This document shows, one piece after another, positions 7,574 to 14,826 of a DNA stretch of 27,945 nucleotides. Where the stretch lies: the NCBI GenBank assembly GCA_007280145.1, contig QYPU01000079.1, forward strand, positions 1 through 27,945, read 5' to 3'. The position numbers and the translations under genes are program-made. Positions within the stretch are counted from its first letter, which is position 1, and each line of letters starts with the position of its first letter. The notes beneath the pieces were generated by a model. That model was not told the origin of the DNA. It saw only the letters and a program-made list of their open reading frames with translations, and did no database searches. The DNA is from Dehalococcoidia bacterium. GTDB taxonomy: Bacteria > Chloroflexota > Dehalococcoidia > GIF9 > UBA5629.

Positions 7574-8275
7574 ATGATTAAGGTAATCTGCTTCGATTTC
7601 TTTAACACCCTGGCTTACTTCTATCCATCGCGCGAAGAAACGTATTCAAATATCTGCCGTGACCTCGGCATAAACGTAACACCAGAAGCTATCGGTGAAT
7701 CCCTGCCCGAGGCTGATGCCTACTGGCGTGCAGAAAACTATAAGTCTCGGATAAGTGACAGAGGGCAGAAGGAGAAATTCGCCGTTTATACCGAATATGT
7801 GGTAAGGATATTAAAGGGTGCTGGCGTGGAGGTAACCGGCGATGTGGGACTTCAAATACTGGCAAAGGCCCAACAGGTAGGTTTCGAATTTAAGCTTTAC
7901 GAGGATTCTTTGCCCACTTTAGAGGTCTTGAAAAAACGCAACTTTAAACTCGGACTACTATCCAACGTCGGCCAAGACATAGATTCGGACTGCGAAAAAC
8001 TGGGACTGGAATCATTCCTTGATTTCAAGGTAACTTCCTTTGAAGTGGGCTTCGACAAACCTCACCCGGAAATATTCCTCGCAGCGCTCAAGAAGGCTGC
8101 GGTCGCTCCTGAAGAAATTCTATATGTAGGGGACCAGTATGACCAGGACATTCTCGGGGCCAGGAACGTCGGAATCAAGGCCATATTGATTAAACGCAAT
8201 AGCTCGCCCACCAGCACTTATGATTGCCCTGTAATCAGCAGCTTGCCCCAACTTGCAGGATATCTCCCGAGTTAA
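7574..8275 (+). CDS. HAD-superfamily hydrolase, subfamily I, unusual motif I
   Basis: This 233-residue haloacid-dehalogenase-like hydrolase has all four HAD signatures: motif I FDFFNTL (D8 nucleophile), motif II LLSNVGQD, motif III lysine in FDKPHPEIF, and motif IV YVGDQYDQDILGA. A helical cap domain lies between motifs I and II (about 15-90), as in subfamily I. HAD phosphatases usually read DxDxT in motif I. Here the second aspartate, the acid/base in phosphatases, is phenylalanine, similar to the non-Asp residue in L-2-haloacid dehalogenases. A phosphatase activity is therefore not assured; dehalogenase-like or other chemistry is possible. The ATG has no ribosome-binding site but sits just after a strong promoter. 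It converges on the radical SAM gene, with 54 bases between them. Confidence 0.88.
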   Translation: MIKVICFDFFNTLAYFYPSREETYSNICRDLGINVTPEAIGESLPEADAYWRAENYKSRISDRGQKEKFAVYTEYVVRILKGAGVEVTGDVGLQILAKAQQVGFEFKLYEDSLPTLEVLKKRNFKLGLLSNVGQDIDSDCEKLGLESFLDFKVTSFEVGFDKPHPEIFLAALKKAAVAPEEILYVGDQYDQDILGARNVGIKAILIKRNSSPTSTYDCPVISSLPQLAGYLPS

Positions 8276-8329
8276 TGGTTACCACAAGGCAAAAACATGA
8301 AAATTTTTCAATCACAGCTCAAATGCCTT

Positions 8330-9262
8330 CTATAAGCCCCTGAGAAACTCAGGGCGAAGCAATGCCGGGTCTCCCTTTGCTAAAATAGCCTCCAACTCTC
8401 TCAGCATCCTCGATTTGTCTTGAGGCAGTTTTCCGCGGACTGAATAGTAATTTGAGGCATGCATTGAGCTGAAGAAACAGTCCGTAAAATCGGCGTTCTC
8501 GACAATCATCTTCAGTTCTTTTAGAGAATCTAACGGGGTGATAAGAGAGAAATTGCCCTGCTCCCACTGCTCGTATAAGGGCGTCCCGGGAACCAGAGTC
8601 AAGGTTAGGGCTCCAGCATACTCCGGGTCAATCTCAGTCAGCACCTTCGCCGCTTCCAGTGCATGCCTGCCGCTTCCCTCAACACCCCCAAGTCCCAAAA
8701 TTACGGTTACCGAAAGAATAATCCCCGCCTGCTTGGCCTTCCTTCCAGCTTCAACCAACTGGGCATGATTAACTCCCTTACCCACCTTCTGGAGTACCTC
8801 GTCATCACCACTTTCAACCCCCATATAGGCAATACCTAACTTAAGTTCCCGTAAAGTCCTGAGCTCATCCAGGCTCTTTCGCAGGACATCTTGAGGAGTA
8901 GCATAGATACCAATCCTTTCCAGACAAGGAAATTTCTCATTGAGATACTCAATAACCTCTTTTAATTTGGGGAAGGGGTAAACCAGAGCATCGCCGTCCT
9001 GAAGAAACACTCTCCTCTGCTCCCAGCTTTGCAGCACAGCATATACAATATCCGGAACGGTTGGGAGGTGGATGCCATGTTGAACATACAAAACCATGGC
9101 ATCAATTTCTTTCTTGATATCATCAACTTCCCTCATCCTGAGCTTCGAGCCGTAGTAACCACAGAAAGTGCAGGTATTATTGGAACAGCCGCTGGTTAAG
9201 GGCAGAAAATAGCTTGCGTGTTCACTTGGAGGACGGATAATTCCAGGTCTCTCAAACTCCAT
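8330..9262 (-). CDS. Radical SAM protein
   Basis: This 310-residue radical S-adenosylmethionine enzyme has an N-terminal cluster motif, SGCSNNTCTFCGYYG, with spacing C-x4-C-x2-C rather than the commoner C-x3-C-x2-C. The three cysteines should hold a [4Fe-4S] cluster that cleaves SAM. The TIM-barrel body shows the Elp3/MiaB-like pattern: GDALVYP, RIGIYATPQDVL, LGIAYMGVESGDDEVLQKVGKG, VTVILGLGG and TLTLVPGTPLYE. The ATG at 9260-9262 follows GGGAG by seven bases. It starts 19 bases after the DUF89 gene and is probably cotranscribed. I recognise the superfamily only, not the substrate. A 7-bp hairpin occupies the last codons (8338-8354). Confidence 0.88.
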   Translation of the reverse strand: MEFERPGIIRPPSEHASYFLPLTSGCSNNTCTFCGYYGSKLRMREVDDIKKEIDAMVLYVQHGIHLPTVPDIVYAVLQSWEQRRVFLQDGDALVYPFPKLKEVIEYLNEKFPCLERIGIYATPQDVLRKSLDELRTLRELKLGIAYMGVESGDDEVLQKVGKGVNHAQLVEAGRKAKQAGIILSVTVILGLGGVEGSGRHALEAAKVLTEIDPEYAGALTLTLVPGTPLYEQWEQGNFSLITPLDSLKELKMIVENADFTDCFFSSMHASNYYSVRGKLPQDKSRMLRELEAILAKGDPALLRPEFLRGL

Positions 9263-9281
9263 ATTTAAACTCCCACTGGCA

Positions 9282-10121
9282 CTACCTGAGCATGGCCACG
9301 TAGCTGTTCAGAGGCACTTTGAGCGAATCAGCCACTGGCTGACACTTTGCCATAAGGCAGTAGAAAATCCTTCCCTCTGCTGGCAGCTCGGAGAGAGATT
9401 CATAGTATCCCATACCCTTGGCAAATATAAGGTCTGAAATGGCAAACTCATGCTTGAACTGAGCCGAAGCCACGGAGAAATCTATTCCCGGGGTAGCTGT
9501 CCCCGTGTCTATTATCTCACCGAGGTCAGCTTCAAGTCCAGCTCGCCTGACATCTTCCAGCGTAACATCATTCTGGACCGGCGAGTCCTTAACCACGTAG
9601 GCAACCGAGGCAAACCGTCTCATCCATCTGATGAGAGGCAAATCGAAAAACACCTCACCAGCATTATCCGCCAGATACAGAACCCGGCTGGCATCCTCAA
9701 GCTTAGCTTCAAACTGCTTTGAGTCGTCAATTGCGAAGACTACCTGTCTTCTCATATCCCTCTTGATGACATCCAGGGGCCTGAAGAAATCTATGGTGTT
9801 TCCCAGGGCTGCAAGCCTGAGGCAATCTCCGAAATCACTCTCATGCTCAAGCCTTGCCTCACCAGACAATTCCCTGGCAACAGCAATCTCTTTATCCTTC
9901 ATTTCCCGGTAAGGGTCAGAATTTTGAGTTATGTCCTTCACCAAATCATGGATTTGGGTAGCAATAACAATGGATACCCTGTCATACGAAAAGTTGTCAT
10001 TAATGACCTTCAGGCTCTCCTCAATTGCTCTGGCTTTAATGTGCTCATCGTTGGTCGCCAGCCCGGCAGCCTGATAAGCCAGCCTTTGCAGACACCCATA
10101 ACATTCCTTCGTAAGTTTCAT
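9282..10121 (-). CDS. DUF89/ARMT1-like damage-control phosphatase family protein
   Basis: This 279-residue protein matches the DUF89 (ARMT1-like) family, in which several members are metal-dependent phosphatases acting on damaged or overflow phosphometabolites. Visible family features are the N-terminal ECYGCLQR (Cys7, Cys10), YLADNAGEVFFDLPLIRWM with the DNAGE signature, VKDSPVQNDVTLEDVRRAGL, and the C-terminal SDLIFAKGMGYYESL and LMAKCQPVADSL. The Cys pair marks the prokaryotic subgroup with an N-terminal CxxC. Its ATG at 10119-10121 has GAGGAAG about five bases upstream. It lies between a Nudix hydrolase gene (162 bases upstream) and a radical SAM gene (19 bases downstream), all in the same direction. 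The true substrate is unknown; damage control is inferred from family. Confidence 0.85.
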   Translation of the reverse strand: MKLTKECYGCLQRLAYQAAGLATNDEHIKARAIEESLKVINDNFSYDRVSIVIATQIHDLVKDITQNSDPYREMKDKEIAVARELSGEARLEHESDFGDCLRLAALGNTIDFFRPLDVIKRDMRRQVVFAIDDSKQFEAKLEDASRVLYLADNAGEVFFDLPLIRWMRRFASVAYVVKDSPVQNDVTLEDVRRAGLEADLGEIIDTGTATPGIDFSVASAQFKHEFAISDLIFAKGMGYYESLSELPAEGRIFYCLMAKCQPVADSLKVPLNSYVAMLR

Positions 10122-10283
10122 ACTTCTTCCTCAAGTCCTCATATTACACAGGCTACACCATCTGTAGACACTGGGGTCTCAAAACAACACACTCTTAAAG
10201 TACACAGAAAAGATTGGCCACCTGGTATCTCATGTTTTCTTTTCAAGTATGAACATTCCCGTCTGCCCTATTCTGAGATTAGT

Positions 10284-10838
10284 CTAAATTAAGTTCCTCT
10301 TTTCCAGAACCCAGAGTATGCCCGGGACTCTGAGGTCTAGCTTCGTATCACCAGAAAGATTTAGCAAAAAATCATCCAGTTTTTGAATTGGAACCTTCAG
10401 GACTTCAATTTCTTCGGAGGCATCTCCATTTTGCTTCCCTACAAATTCAACTTCCGGAGCGAAAAAGTGGCTTGCTATGGTGGGAGTTAAATCCGGAGAT
10501 ACTGGCACCGATATAATAGGGATAAGTTTTTTAGCCGTGTAACCGGTTTCCTCCAGTAGTTCTCTCCTGGCTGCCTCCTCTGCGCTTTCTTCTGCTATAT
10601 CAGTAAGCCCTGCGGGAAACTGGATGATAAAAGATTCCAGCGAAGCTCTCCAATTCCTTTCCATGATTAGCTCTTTCTCCCTTGTTAAACCAACAATTAC
10701 CACAGCTCCTTTGCCATGGATGTTTACCCTTTCTATCGTTTCCCATGTCACTCTTTTCCCCGTGCTTGTTTCAGCATCCTTACTCACAAACCTCAAATAC
10801 TTCCCTTCAAACACAACTTTTCTATTTATAACTTTCAT
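10284..10838 (-). CDS. Nudix hydrolase, ADP-ribose pyrophosphatase-like
   Basis: This Nudix hydrolase is 184 residues from the ATG chosen here. It should cleave a nucleoside diphosphate linked to another moiety; the general architecture (N-terminal KVINRKVVFEGKYLRFV, then GAVVIVGLTREKELIMERNWR, then the box) resembles ADP-ribose pyrophosphatases. The Nudix box reads GLTDIAEESAEEAARREL followed by LEETGY. It carries one extra residue between the first glycine and first glutamate compared with G-x5-E-x7-REUxEExGU, while the catalytic RE..EE core is intact. An in-frame GTG lies three codons upstream at 10845-10847, but it overlaps the GGGAG ribosome-binding site. The ATG at 10836-10838, eight bases after that site, is the better start. 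Confidence 0.88.
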   Translation of the reverse strand: MKVINRKVVFEGKYLRFVSKDAETSTGKRVTWETIERVNIHGKGAVVIVGLTREKELIMERNWRASLESFIIQFPAGLTDIAEESAEEAARRELLEETGYTAKKLIPIISVPVSPDLTPTIASHFFAPEVEFVGKQNGDASEEIEVLKVPIQKLDDFLLNLSGDTKLDLRVPGILWVLEKRNLI

Positions 10839-10862
10839 TTTAATCACTCCCTGCTAAATAGC

Positions 10863-10915
10863 GAGCAAGCTGGATTTCCAGCCCTCTCTATATTTTGGGC
10901 TTACTGGAAATGCTC
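10863..10915. repeat. Imperfect inverted repeat in the Nudix leader
   Basis: Nested arms GAGCA / TGCTC, ATTTCCA / TGGAAAT and GCCC / GGGC enclose a 12-base pyrimidine/AT-rich loop, with small bulges. It lies about 25-77 bases upstream of the Nudix ATG and could fold in its mRNA leader or be an operator. No T tract follows on either strand, so it is not a typical terminator. Confidence 0.4.
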
Positions 10916-11099
10916 ATAGGCCGTGGATATTATAGCTGAAACTGGGTGGAAGATGCTGGCGTTTCGCTGGCAGGAAGCAGCTATAGCGTCATCGCCGGGC
11001 ATATAGCCCTGTCTTTTGAGGTATCTATTATTCCCGGAGATGACATGTACTGAGGACATTGGTCGAGAATTATTGTGGGTTGGCTAATCCGATAAAGGG

Positions 11100-11129
11100 T
11101 AGACGCAACAAATGAAATAGTAATATTAT
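11100..11129 (+). promoter_or_regulatory. Candidate promoter of the 3-hydroxyacyl-CoA dehydrogenase gene
   Basis: TAGACG (11100-11105), 18-base spacer, TATTAT (11124-11129). The -35 matches four of six and the -10 five of six. The predicted start near 11136 gives a leader of about 38 bases that includes AGGAG. Confidence 0.4.
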
Positions 11130-11173
11130 ACAGGCAAAAATAGAGAGGCTTCTGACCCGAAAGGAGTGTTAAT

Positions 11174-12112
11174 TTGAAGGAAGACAGCTTGAATAAGGTT
11201 GCAATCATCGGTGCTGGGCTGATGGGATTTGGCATTGGCGTTGACTTCGCACGGGCGGGATATGATGTAGCACTGTGGAACACTTCTCCGACTACCAGCC
11301 AACAGGCGATGACCCGCGCCAGAAAAGCCTTCGACCGAATGGTAGAAGCAGAGTTTATAACACGTGAGGAGGCTGAGGGTGCTTATGCCCATCTGCAGCC
11401 GACAACTGATATGACTGAAGCTGCAAGAGGAGCCGACTATGTCGTCGAGTCTGTGCTGGAGCAGTTACCTCTCAAGCAGGACGTCTTCCGCCGACTCGAT
11501 GTTATCTGCCCTCCGCCAGCCATACTGGCCACTAACACATCAGGACTTAGTCCAACAGCTATCGCTGCTGCCACCACTCATCCCGAACGTGTGGTGGTCA
11601 CACATTACTTTCAGCCACCTCATCTTATACCACTGGTCGAGATAGTGGGAGGTGAAAAGACCTCCAGTCAAACCATCGAAACCGCATTTCAGGTATTGAC
11701 CAGGATGCGAAAAAAACCAGTTAAACTTTTAAAAGAAACACCCGGCTTTGCTGGCAACGCTATTCAGAATGGAATCGGCATGATGGCAATCGGGCTTGTG
11801 GAGAAAGGTATATGCACCCCCGAGATGGTTGATACTATCATAACCATGGGCTTTGGTCGGCGGATGCGAATGACAGGCTACTTTGACCGAATGGACCTGA
11901 TAGGTCTCGACCTGGTGGCAGATATTGTTACCGCGCAGGGGCTGACACCTCCGCGACTTATAGCGGAGCATGTAGAACGTTCCGAGCTTGGAGCCAAGAC
12001 AGGCAAAGGATTCTACAAGTGGACTCCCGAGTCTGCCGAAGCTTTCAATTACCGCCAGGAAATGGAGCTAATCCGCTTGCTAAAGCAGGACTATGAAAAG
12101 GGAATCCTGTAG
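11174..12112 (+). CDS. 3-hydroxyacyl-CoA dehydrogenase family protein
   Basis: This 312-residue NAD(P)-dependent dehydrogenase of the 3-hydroxyacyl-CoA dehydrogenase / lambda-crystallin family oxidises or reduces a 3-hydroxyacyl substrate in beta-oxidation-like or butyryl-type pathways. The Rossmann domain opens with VAIIGAGLMGFG (GxGxxG at 13-18). NTSGL (121-125) and THYFQPPHLIPLVEI carry the catalytic pair His144 and Glu156. The C-terminal helical domain contains KETPGFAGNAIQNG and ends with GAKTGKGFYKW. The residue after beta-2 is Asn36, where NAD-preferring members often have Asp. The start is TTG at 11174-11176, supported by AGGAG at 11162-11166 seven bases upstream. It converges on a hydroxylase/dehydratase-like gene, and the two may share a CoA-ester pathway. 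The chain length of the substrate cannot be told. Confidence 0.9.
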   Translation: MKEDSLNKVAIIGAGLMGFGIGVDFARAGYDVALWNTSPTTSQQAMTRARKAFDRMVEAEFITREEAEGAYAHLQPTTDMTEAARGADYVVESVLEQLPLKQDVFRRLDVICPPPAILATNTSGLSPTAIAAATTHPERVVVTHYFQPPHLIPLVEIVGGEKTSSQTIETAFQVLTRMRKKPVKLLKETPGFAGNAIQNGIGMMAIGLVEKGICTPEMVDTIITMGFGRRMRMTGYFDRMDLIGLDLVADIVTAQGLTPPRLIAEHVERSELGAKTGKGFYKWTPESAEAFNYRQEMELIRLLKQDYEKGIL

Positions 12113-12339
12113 CATTTATACCTCACGGCTTTGGCTTATAAAGAGGGACACGCCAATTTTTCATGTTCAAACTGGGACATGGGTAACACTTTCATCTGCC
12201 CACAGGTGACCATTCACCTTGCACAATACATGAGCATCAGTGATTAAAAGTCGTCACTTTGTATTTTCGTTTTTGACTTTTGCATTACTGCAATTCTAGT
12301 GTCAATATATGCCACCTGAACAATATAGCCTTACTGGAA

Positions 12340-13776
12340 TTAGCTTTTTATGCCAGCTGCTATCTCAGCCCACTTTTTGTATTCCTGGATGTCAGGTTGT
12401 GCCTCAGCGAGAACTGTCATCCTCTGCGCTTGGAGAGAACCCTCGGCATGAACTGCCACTATCTCATTCTCATAAGTTAGCATTCTTCTCATCAGGTTCA
12501 ACATTCTTAATCTATTTTCTGTGGGAATCCCTGCTTTGCCACCCAGATATTTATCGATATCAGCCTTAAGCTCAGGATTCTGATAGTCTTGATAGGAGGG
12601 TAGTGTTGCTGCCAGTCCTCCAGCGATATCCTGAACTATCTTTACAAAAGTATGAAAATTGCTGGCAAACTGATATTTCGCTATATTGCTAATCACAGGA
12701 TTGGGAATAGGTATCCCCCCATGCATAACATAGTCTATGCATGAAGCCCGAGCCAGTGATTTGAGGGTGTTAACATACATTACGAGGTCAGTTATGTGTT
12801 CCCTGATGTGTGAGACCCGTTCTATGCCATTATACTCGGCCATGGCTTGAGCTACTCCTAATAGCAGCTCAGACGAAGGAATTCTGTAGCTGGCTGCGGT
12901 GTGGCGGTGCAAGACGGCGAAGTTATAAACAAGAGGCATGGCAAACTGCCATTCCCCACACAGGAACACCCTCTCCCAGGGAACAAATACATCATCAAAA
13001 ATAATGAGTGAGTCCGTGTGCGTTCTCACCGGATGGTCAACAGGGAATTCCATATCACTTAGCTTCGTATGCATCGGGTGACATATTTGTTTAACACCTT
13101 TGGTATTGGCAGGTATGGCAAAGGCAACAGCGTAGTCTTTATCTTCCTCCACCATATTCCTGGTAGGAATTACCATTAGCTCGTTTAGATAGGCAGCGGC
13201 GGTGATATGTACTTTGGCTCCTCTAACTATTATCCCATCTTTGTTTTTGTCCACCATATGGACGTAGAAATCAGGGTGGGTCTGTTGAGGGGAAGACGGG
13301 CGAAGTACCCTGTTCCCTTTCACGTCCGTCATAGCAGCGGATGAACTCAAGTCTGTCTTCTTCAGATGCTTACGATAATTCTCGGCTCGCTCTACATATT
13401 CCGGTTTACCCATCATATTTGCAGTAACATTTATTGCGTTCAGAGCATCAGCAGCGATATCGTGGCTAAACGGAATGACGCAACCCCCAAGCCTTGTGGC
13501 TGCTACCATCAACTCATGCCGCTTTATCAAGTCCTCAGCATTTCTTGGGATATAGTAATACCGGCTCACCGGCTCACCGCCTAGGTCCGGGTCTTCAACA
13601 ACCGCCAGGTCTCTGTATTCAGGCATCTCCGCTAGTTCATAATCTATGGCCGCAGTGTCCACACCAACCTTAAGCGCCGGGTCAGTGGTGACATCTTCAA
13701 CCTTTTTCCCATAAATGTAGACCAGCCTACCATCCTTCAAGCTCTCTCTATATTGCTTCGGTGTCATTAATCCCAT
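12340..13776 (-). CDS. HpaB / 4-hydroxybutyryl-CoA dehydratase superfamily flavoprotein
   Basis: This 478-residue member of the 4-hydroxyphenylacetate 3-hydroxylase superfamily resembles 4-hydroxybutyryl-CoA dehydratase throughout: the start LMTPKQYRESLKDGR, then AMTDVKGNR, DGIIVRGAKVHITAA, DKDYAVAFAIPAN, FDDVFVPWERVFLCGE, DIAGGLAATLPS, and GSLQAQRMTV near the end. The dehydratase holds a [4Fe-4S] cluster with Cys99, Cys103, His292 and Cys299 (clostridial numbering, from memory). Here Cys99 and the equivalent of His292 (His290) are kept, but the other two positions read Phe103 and Tyr297. It is therefore unlikely to bind that cluster. It could be an FADH2-dependent monooxygenase, or a flavin-only acyl-CoA enzyme. 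AGGAGG lies five bases before the ATG at 13774-13776. It stands alone, convergent with the acyl-CoA dehydrogenase-family gene. Confidence 0.85.
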   Translation of the reverse strand: MGLMTPKQYRESLKDGRLVYIYGKKVEDVTTDPALKVGVDTAAIDYELAEMPEYRDLAVVEDPDLGGEPVSRYYYIPRNAEDLIKRHELMVAATRLGGCVIPFSHDIAADALNAINVTANMMGKPEYVERAENYRKHLKKTDLSSSAAMTDVKGNRVLRPSSPQQTHPDFYVHMVDKNKDGIIVRGAKVHITAAAYLNELMVIPTRNMVEEDKDYAVAFAIPANTKGVKQICHPMHTKLSDMEFPVDHPVRTHTDSLIIFDDVFVPWERVFLCGEWQFAMPLVYNFAVLHRHTAASYRIPSSELLLGVAQAMAEYNGIERVSHIREHITDLVMYVNTLKSLARASCIDYVMHGGIPIPNPVISNIAKYQFASNFHTFVKIVQDIAGGLAATLPSYQDYQNPELKADIDKYLGGKAGIPTENRLRMLNLMRRMLTYENEIVAVHAEGSLQAQRMTVLAEAQPDIQEYKKWAEIAAGIKS

Positions 13777-13815
13777 TTTACCCTCCTTAATTCTAGCAGT
13801 ATGTCTAAGAGAAAC

Positions 13816-13824
13816 ATTTTATCA
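13816..13824 (-). promoter_or_regulatory. Extended -10 promoter for the HpaB-like gene
   Basis: The minus strand reads TGATAAAAT, a TGn extended -10 with TAAAAT (five of six). No good -35 is visible at 16-18 bases. The predicted start near 13809 gives a leader of about 33 bases with AGGAGG. Confidence 0.45.
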
Positions 13825-14020
13825 TGTCACTGCAGGCTTTTCCACAGGAACACCATTAGCAAGAATACAGCACTTCTTTAAGCCTATCAAGATGGTTGCT
13901 CTTGCTTTGTTAATGTTCCACAGTCTTCTCACTTTTGGCCTTTCTGCGAAAACGTCACCCTGTAAATAAAGCAAACAGGCTTAATATCAAAAAAATGGTG
14001 CTGCTTGGGTTAGCCGCAAC

Positions 14021-14050
14021 TTAACAAATCGCCCCGGAAGATGATATAGT
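14021..14050 (+). promoter_or_regulatory. Promoter giving a leaderless metallophosphoesterase mRNA
   Basis: TTAACA (14021-14026, five of six), 18-base spacer, TATAGT (14045-14050, five of six). Transcription should begin at about 14056-14059, on or just before the ATG at 14059. No ribosome-binding site fits between. Confidence 0.7.
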
Positions 14051-14058
14051 TAAGTAGC

Positions 14059-14790
14059 ATGCGGTATGCAATCCTTGGCGATATTCATAGCAATTTAGCC
14101 GCTTTCGAGGCAGTGCTTCGGGATATAGACCTCAAAGGGGGGATCGACAGGATATGGTGTCTCGGTGATGTAGTGGGCTATGGACCTGACCCTCACGAGT
14201 GCATCGAGCTTCTGCGTCAATATGAGCATATATGCGTTGCTGGCAATCACGATTGGGCAGCGATAGGCAAGATGGATACTTCGGACTTTAACCCTGTTGC
14301 TACTCGAGCTTGCCGCTGGACAAGCCAGCAGCTAACCAAGAAAGATATAGACTACCTTCAGAATCTGCCTCTTAGCCTCTGCCAGGATGATTTTACGCTA
14401 GTTCATGGCAGCCCGAGAGAACCTATTTGGGAGTATCTGCTATCGATTGAAGTGGCACAAGATAACTTTGCCTACTTTAAGACCGCTTTTTGTCTCGTTG
14501 GGCATTCTCATGTCCCACTGATTTTCGAGCAGAGGGGCAATAGCACTGTCTACAAGGAATTCCCAAACAGAACTAACCTGGAATTGGGGGGGAATCGCTT
14601 GATTATCAACCCCGGCGGTGTTGGACAACCTCGAGATGGCGACCCTCGGGCAAGCTATGCCATTTACGATGTTGACACCCGTACCATCTATCACTACCGG
14701 GTTGAATATGATATTCCAGCTACGCAGAGGAAGATGGAGGAGCGAGGACTGCCCTTACCCCTGATTCTGCGCTTAAGCGAAGGCTGGTAG
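14059..14790 (+). CDS. Calcineurin-like metallophosphoesterase
   Basis: This 243-residue cytoplasmic metallophosphoesterase is of the YfcE/diadenosine-tetraphosphatase-like kind. All dinuclear-metal motifs are present: GDIHSN (residues 7-12), LGDVVGYGPDP, VAGNHDWAAIG, LVHGSPREP and VGHSHVP, followed by INPGGVGQPRDGDPRASYAIYD near the C-terminus. The substrate of this subgroup is usually unassigned; cyclic nucleotides, phosphodiesters or phosphoproteins are possible. The ATG has no Shine-Dalgarno but lies nine bases after the end of a good -10 box, so the mRNA is probably leaderless. The SRP RNA gene begins 36 bases after the stop codon. Confidence 0.92.
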   Translation: MRYAILGDIHSNLAAFEAVLRDIDLKGGIDRIWCLGDVVGYGPDPHECIELLRQYEHICVAGNHDWAAIGKMDTSDFNPVATRACRWTSQQLTKKDIDYLQNLPLSLCQDDFTLVHGSPREPIWEYLLSIEVAQDNFAYFKTAFCLVGHSHVPLIFEQRGNSTVYKEFPNRTNLELGGNRLIINPGGVGQPRDGDPRASYAIYDVDTRTIYHYRVEYDIPATQRKMEERGLPLPLILRLSEGW

Positions 14791-14792
14791 CC

Positions 14793-14821
14793 TTGCAAAA
14801 TTCAACGCTCCATAGTAGTAT
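14793..14821 (+). promoter_or_regulatory. Candidate promoter of the SRP RNA gene
   Basis: TTGCAA (14793-14798), 17-base spacer, TAGTAT (14816-14821), both four of six to consensus. The predicted start falls at about 14827, where the closing stem of the SRP RNA begins. Confidence 0.5.
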
Positions 14822-14826
14822 TTGCT

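Larger units (their letters stand above)
10839..11173. other. Intergenic region, 335 bases, divergent Nudix / dehydrogenase leaders
   Basis: No gene is supported here. The left part holds the Nudix ribosome-binding site and an imperfect inverted repeat (10863-10915). The middle contains a plus-strand stretch open for 37 codons (10940-11050) with protein-like composition but no start codon or ribosome-binding site. It could be a decayed gene fragment or chance. The right part holds a candidate promoter and the ribosome-binding site of the dehydrogenase. Confidence 0.5.

Noticed and set aside
8338..8354. 7-bp hairpin CCCTGAG-aaa-CTCAGGG at the end of the radical SAM gene as a terminator
   Set aside because: It lies inside the coding region and no T tract follows on either strand; kept only as a note.
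10839..10847. Three-codon longer start (GTG) for the Nudix gene
   Set aside because: That GTG overlaps the GGGAG ribosome-binding site; the ATG at 10836-10838 has correct spacing.
10981..11392. Minus-strand open frames of 88-100 codons opposite the dehydrogenase start
   Set aside because: They are antisense to a well-supported gene, have no ribosome-binding site and no recognisable protein pattern.
12225..12275. AAAAGTC / GACTTTT inverted pair as a terminator for the dehydrogenase gene
   Set aside because: The AT-rich 7-bp stem with a loop of about 22 bases is too weak and lacks a following T tract.
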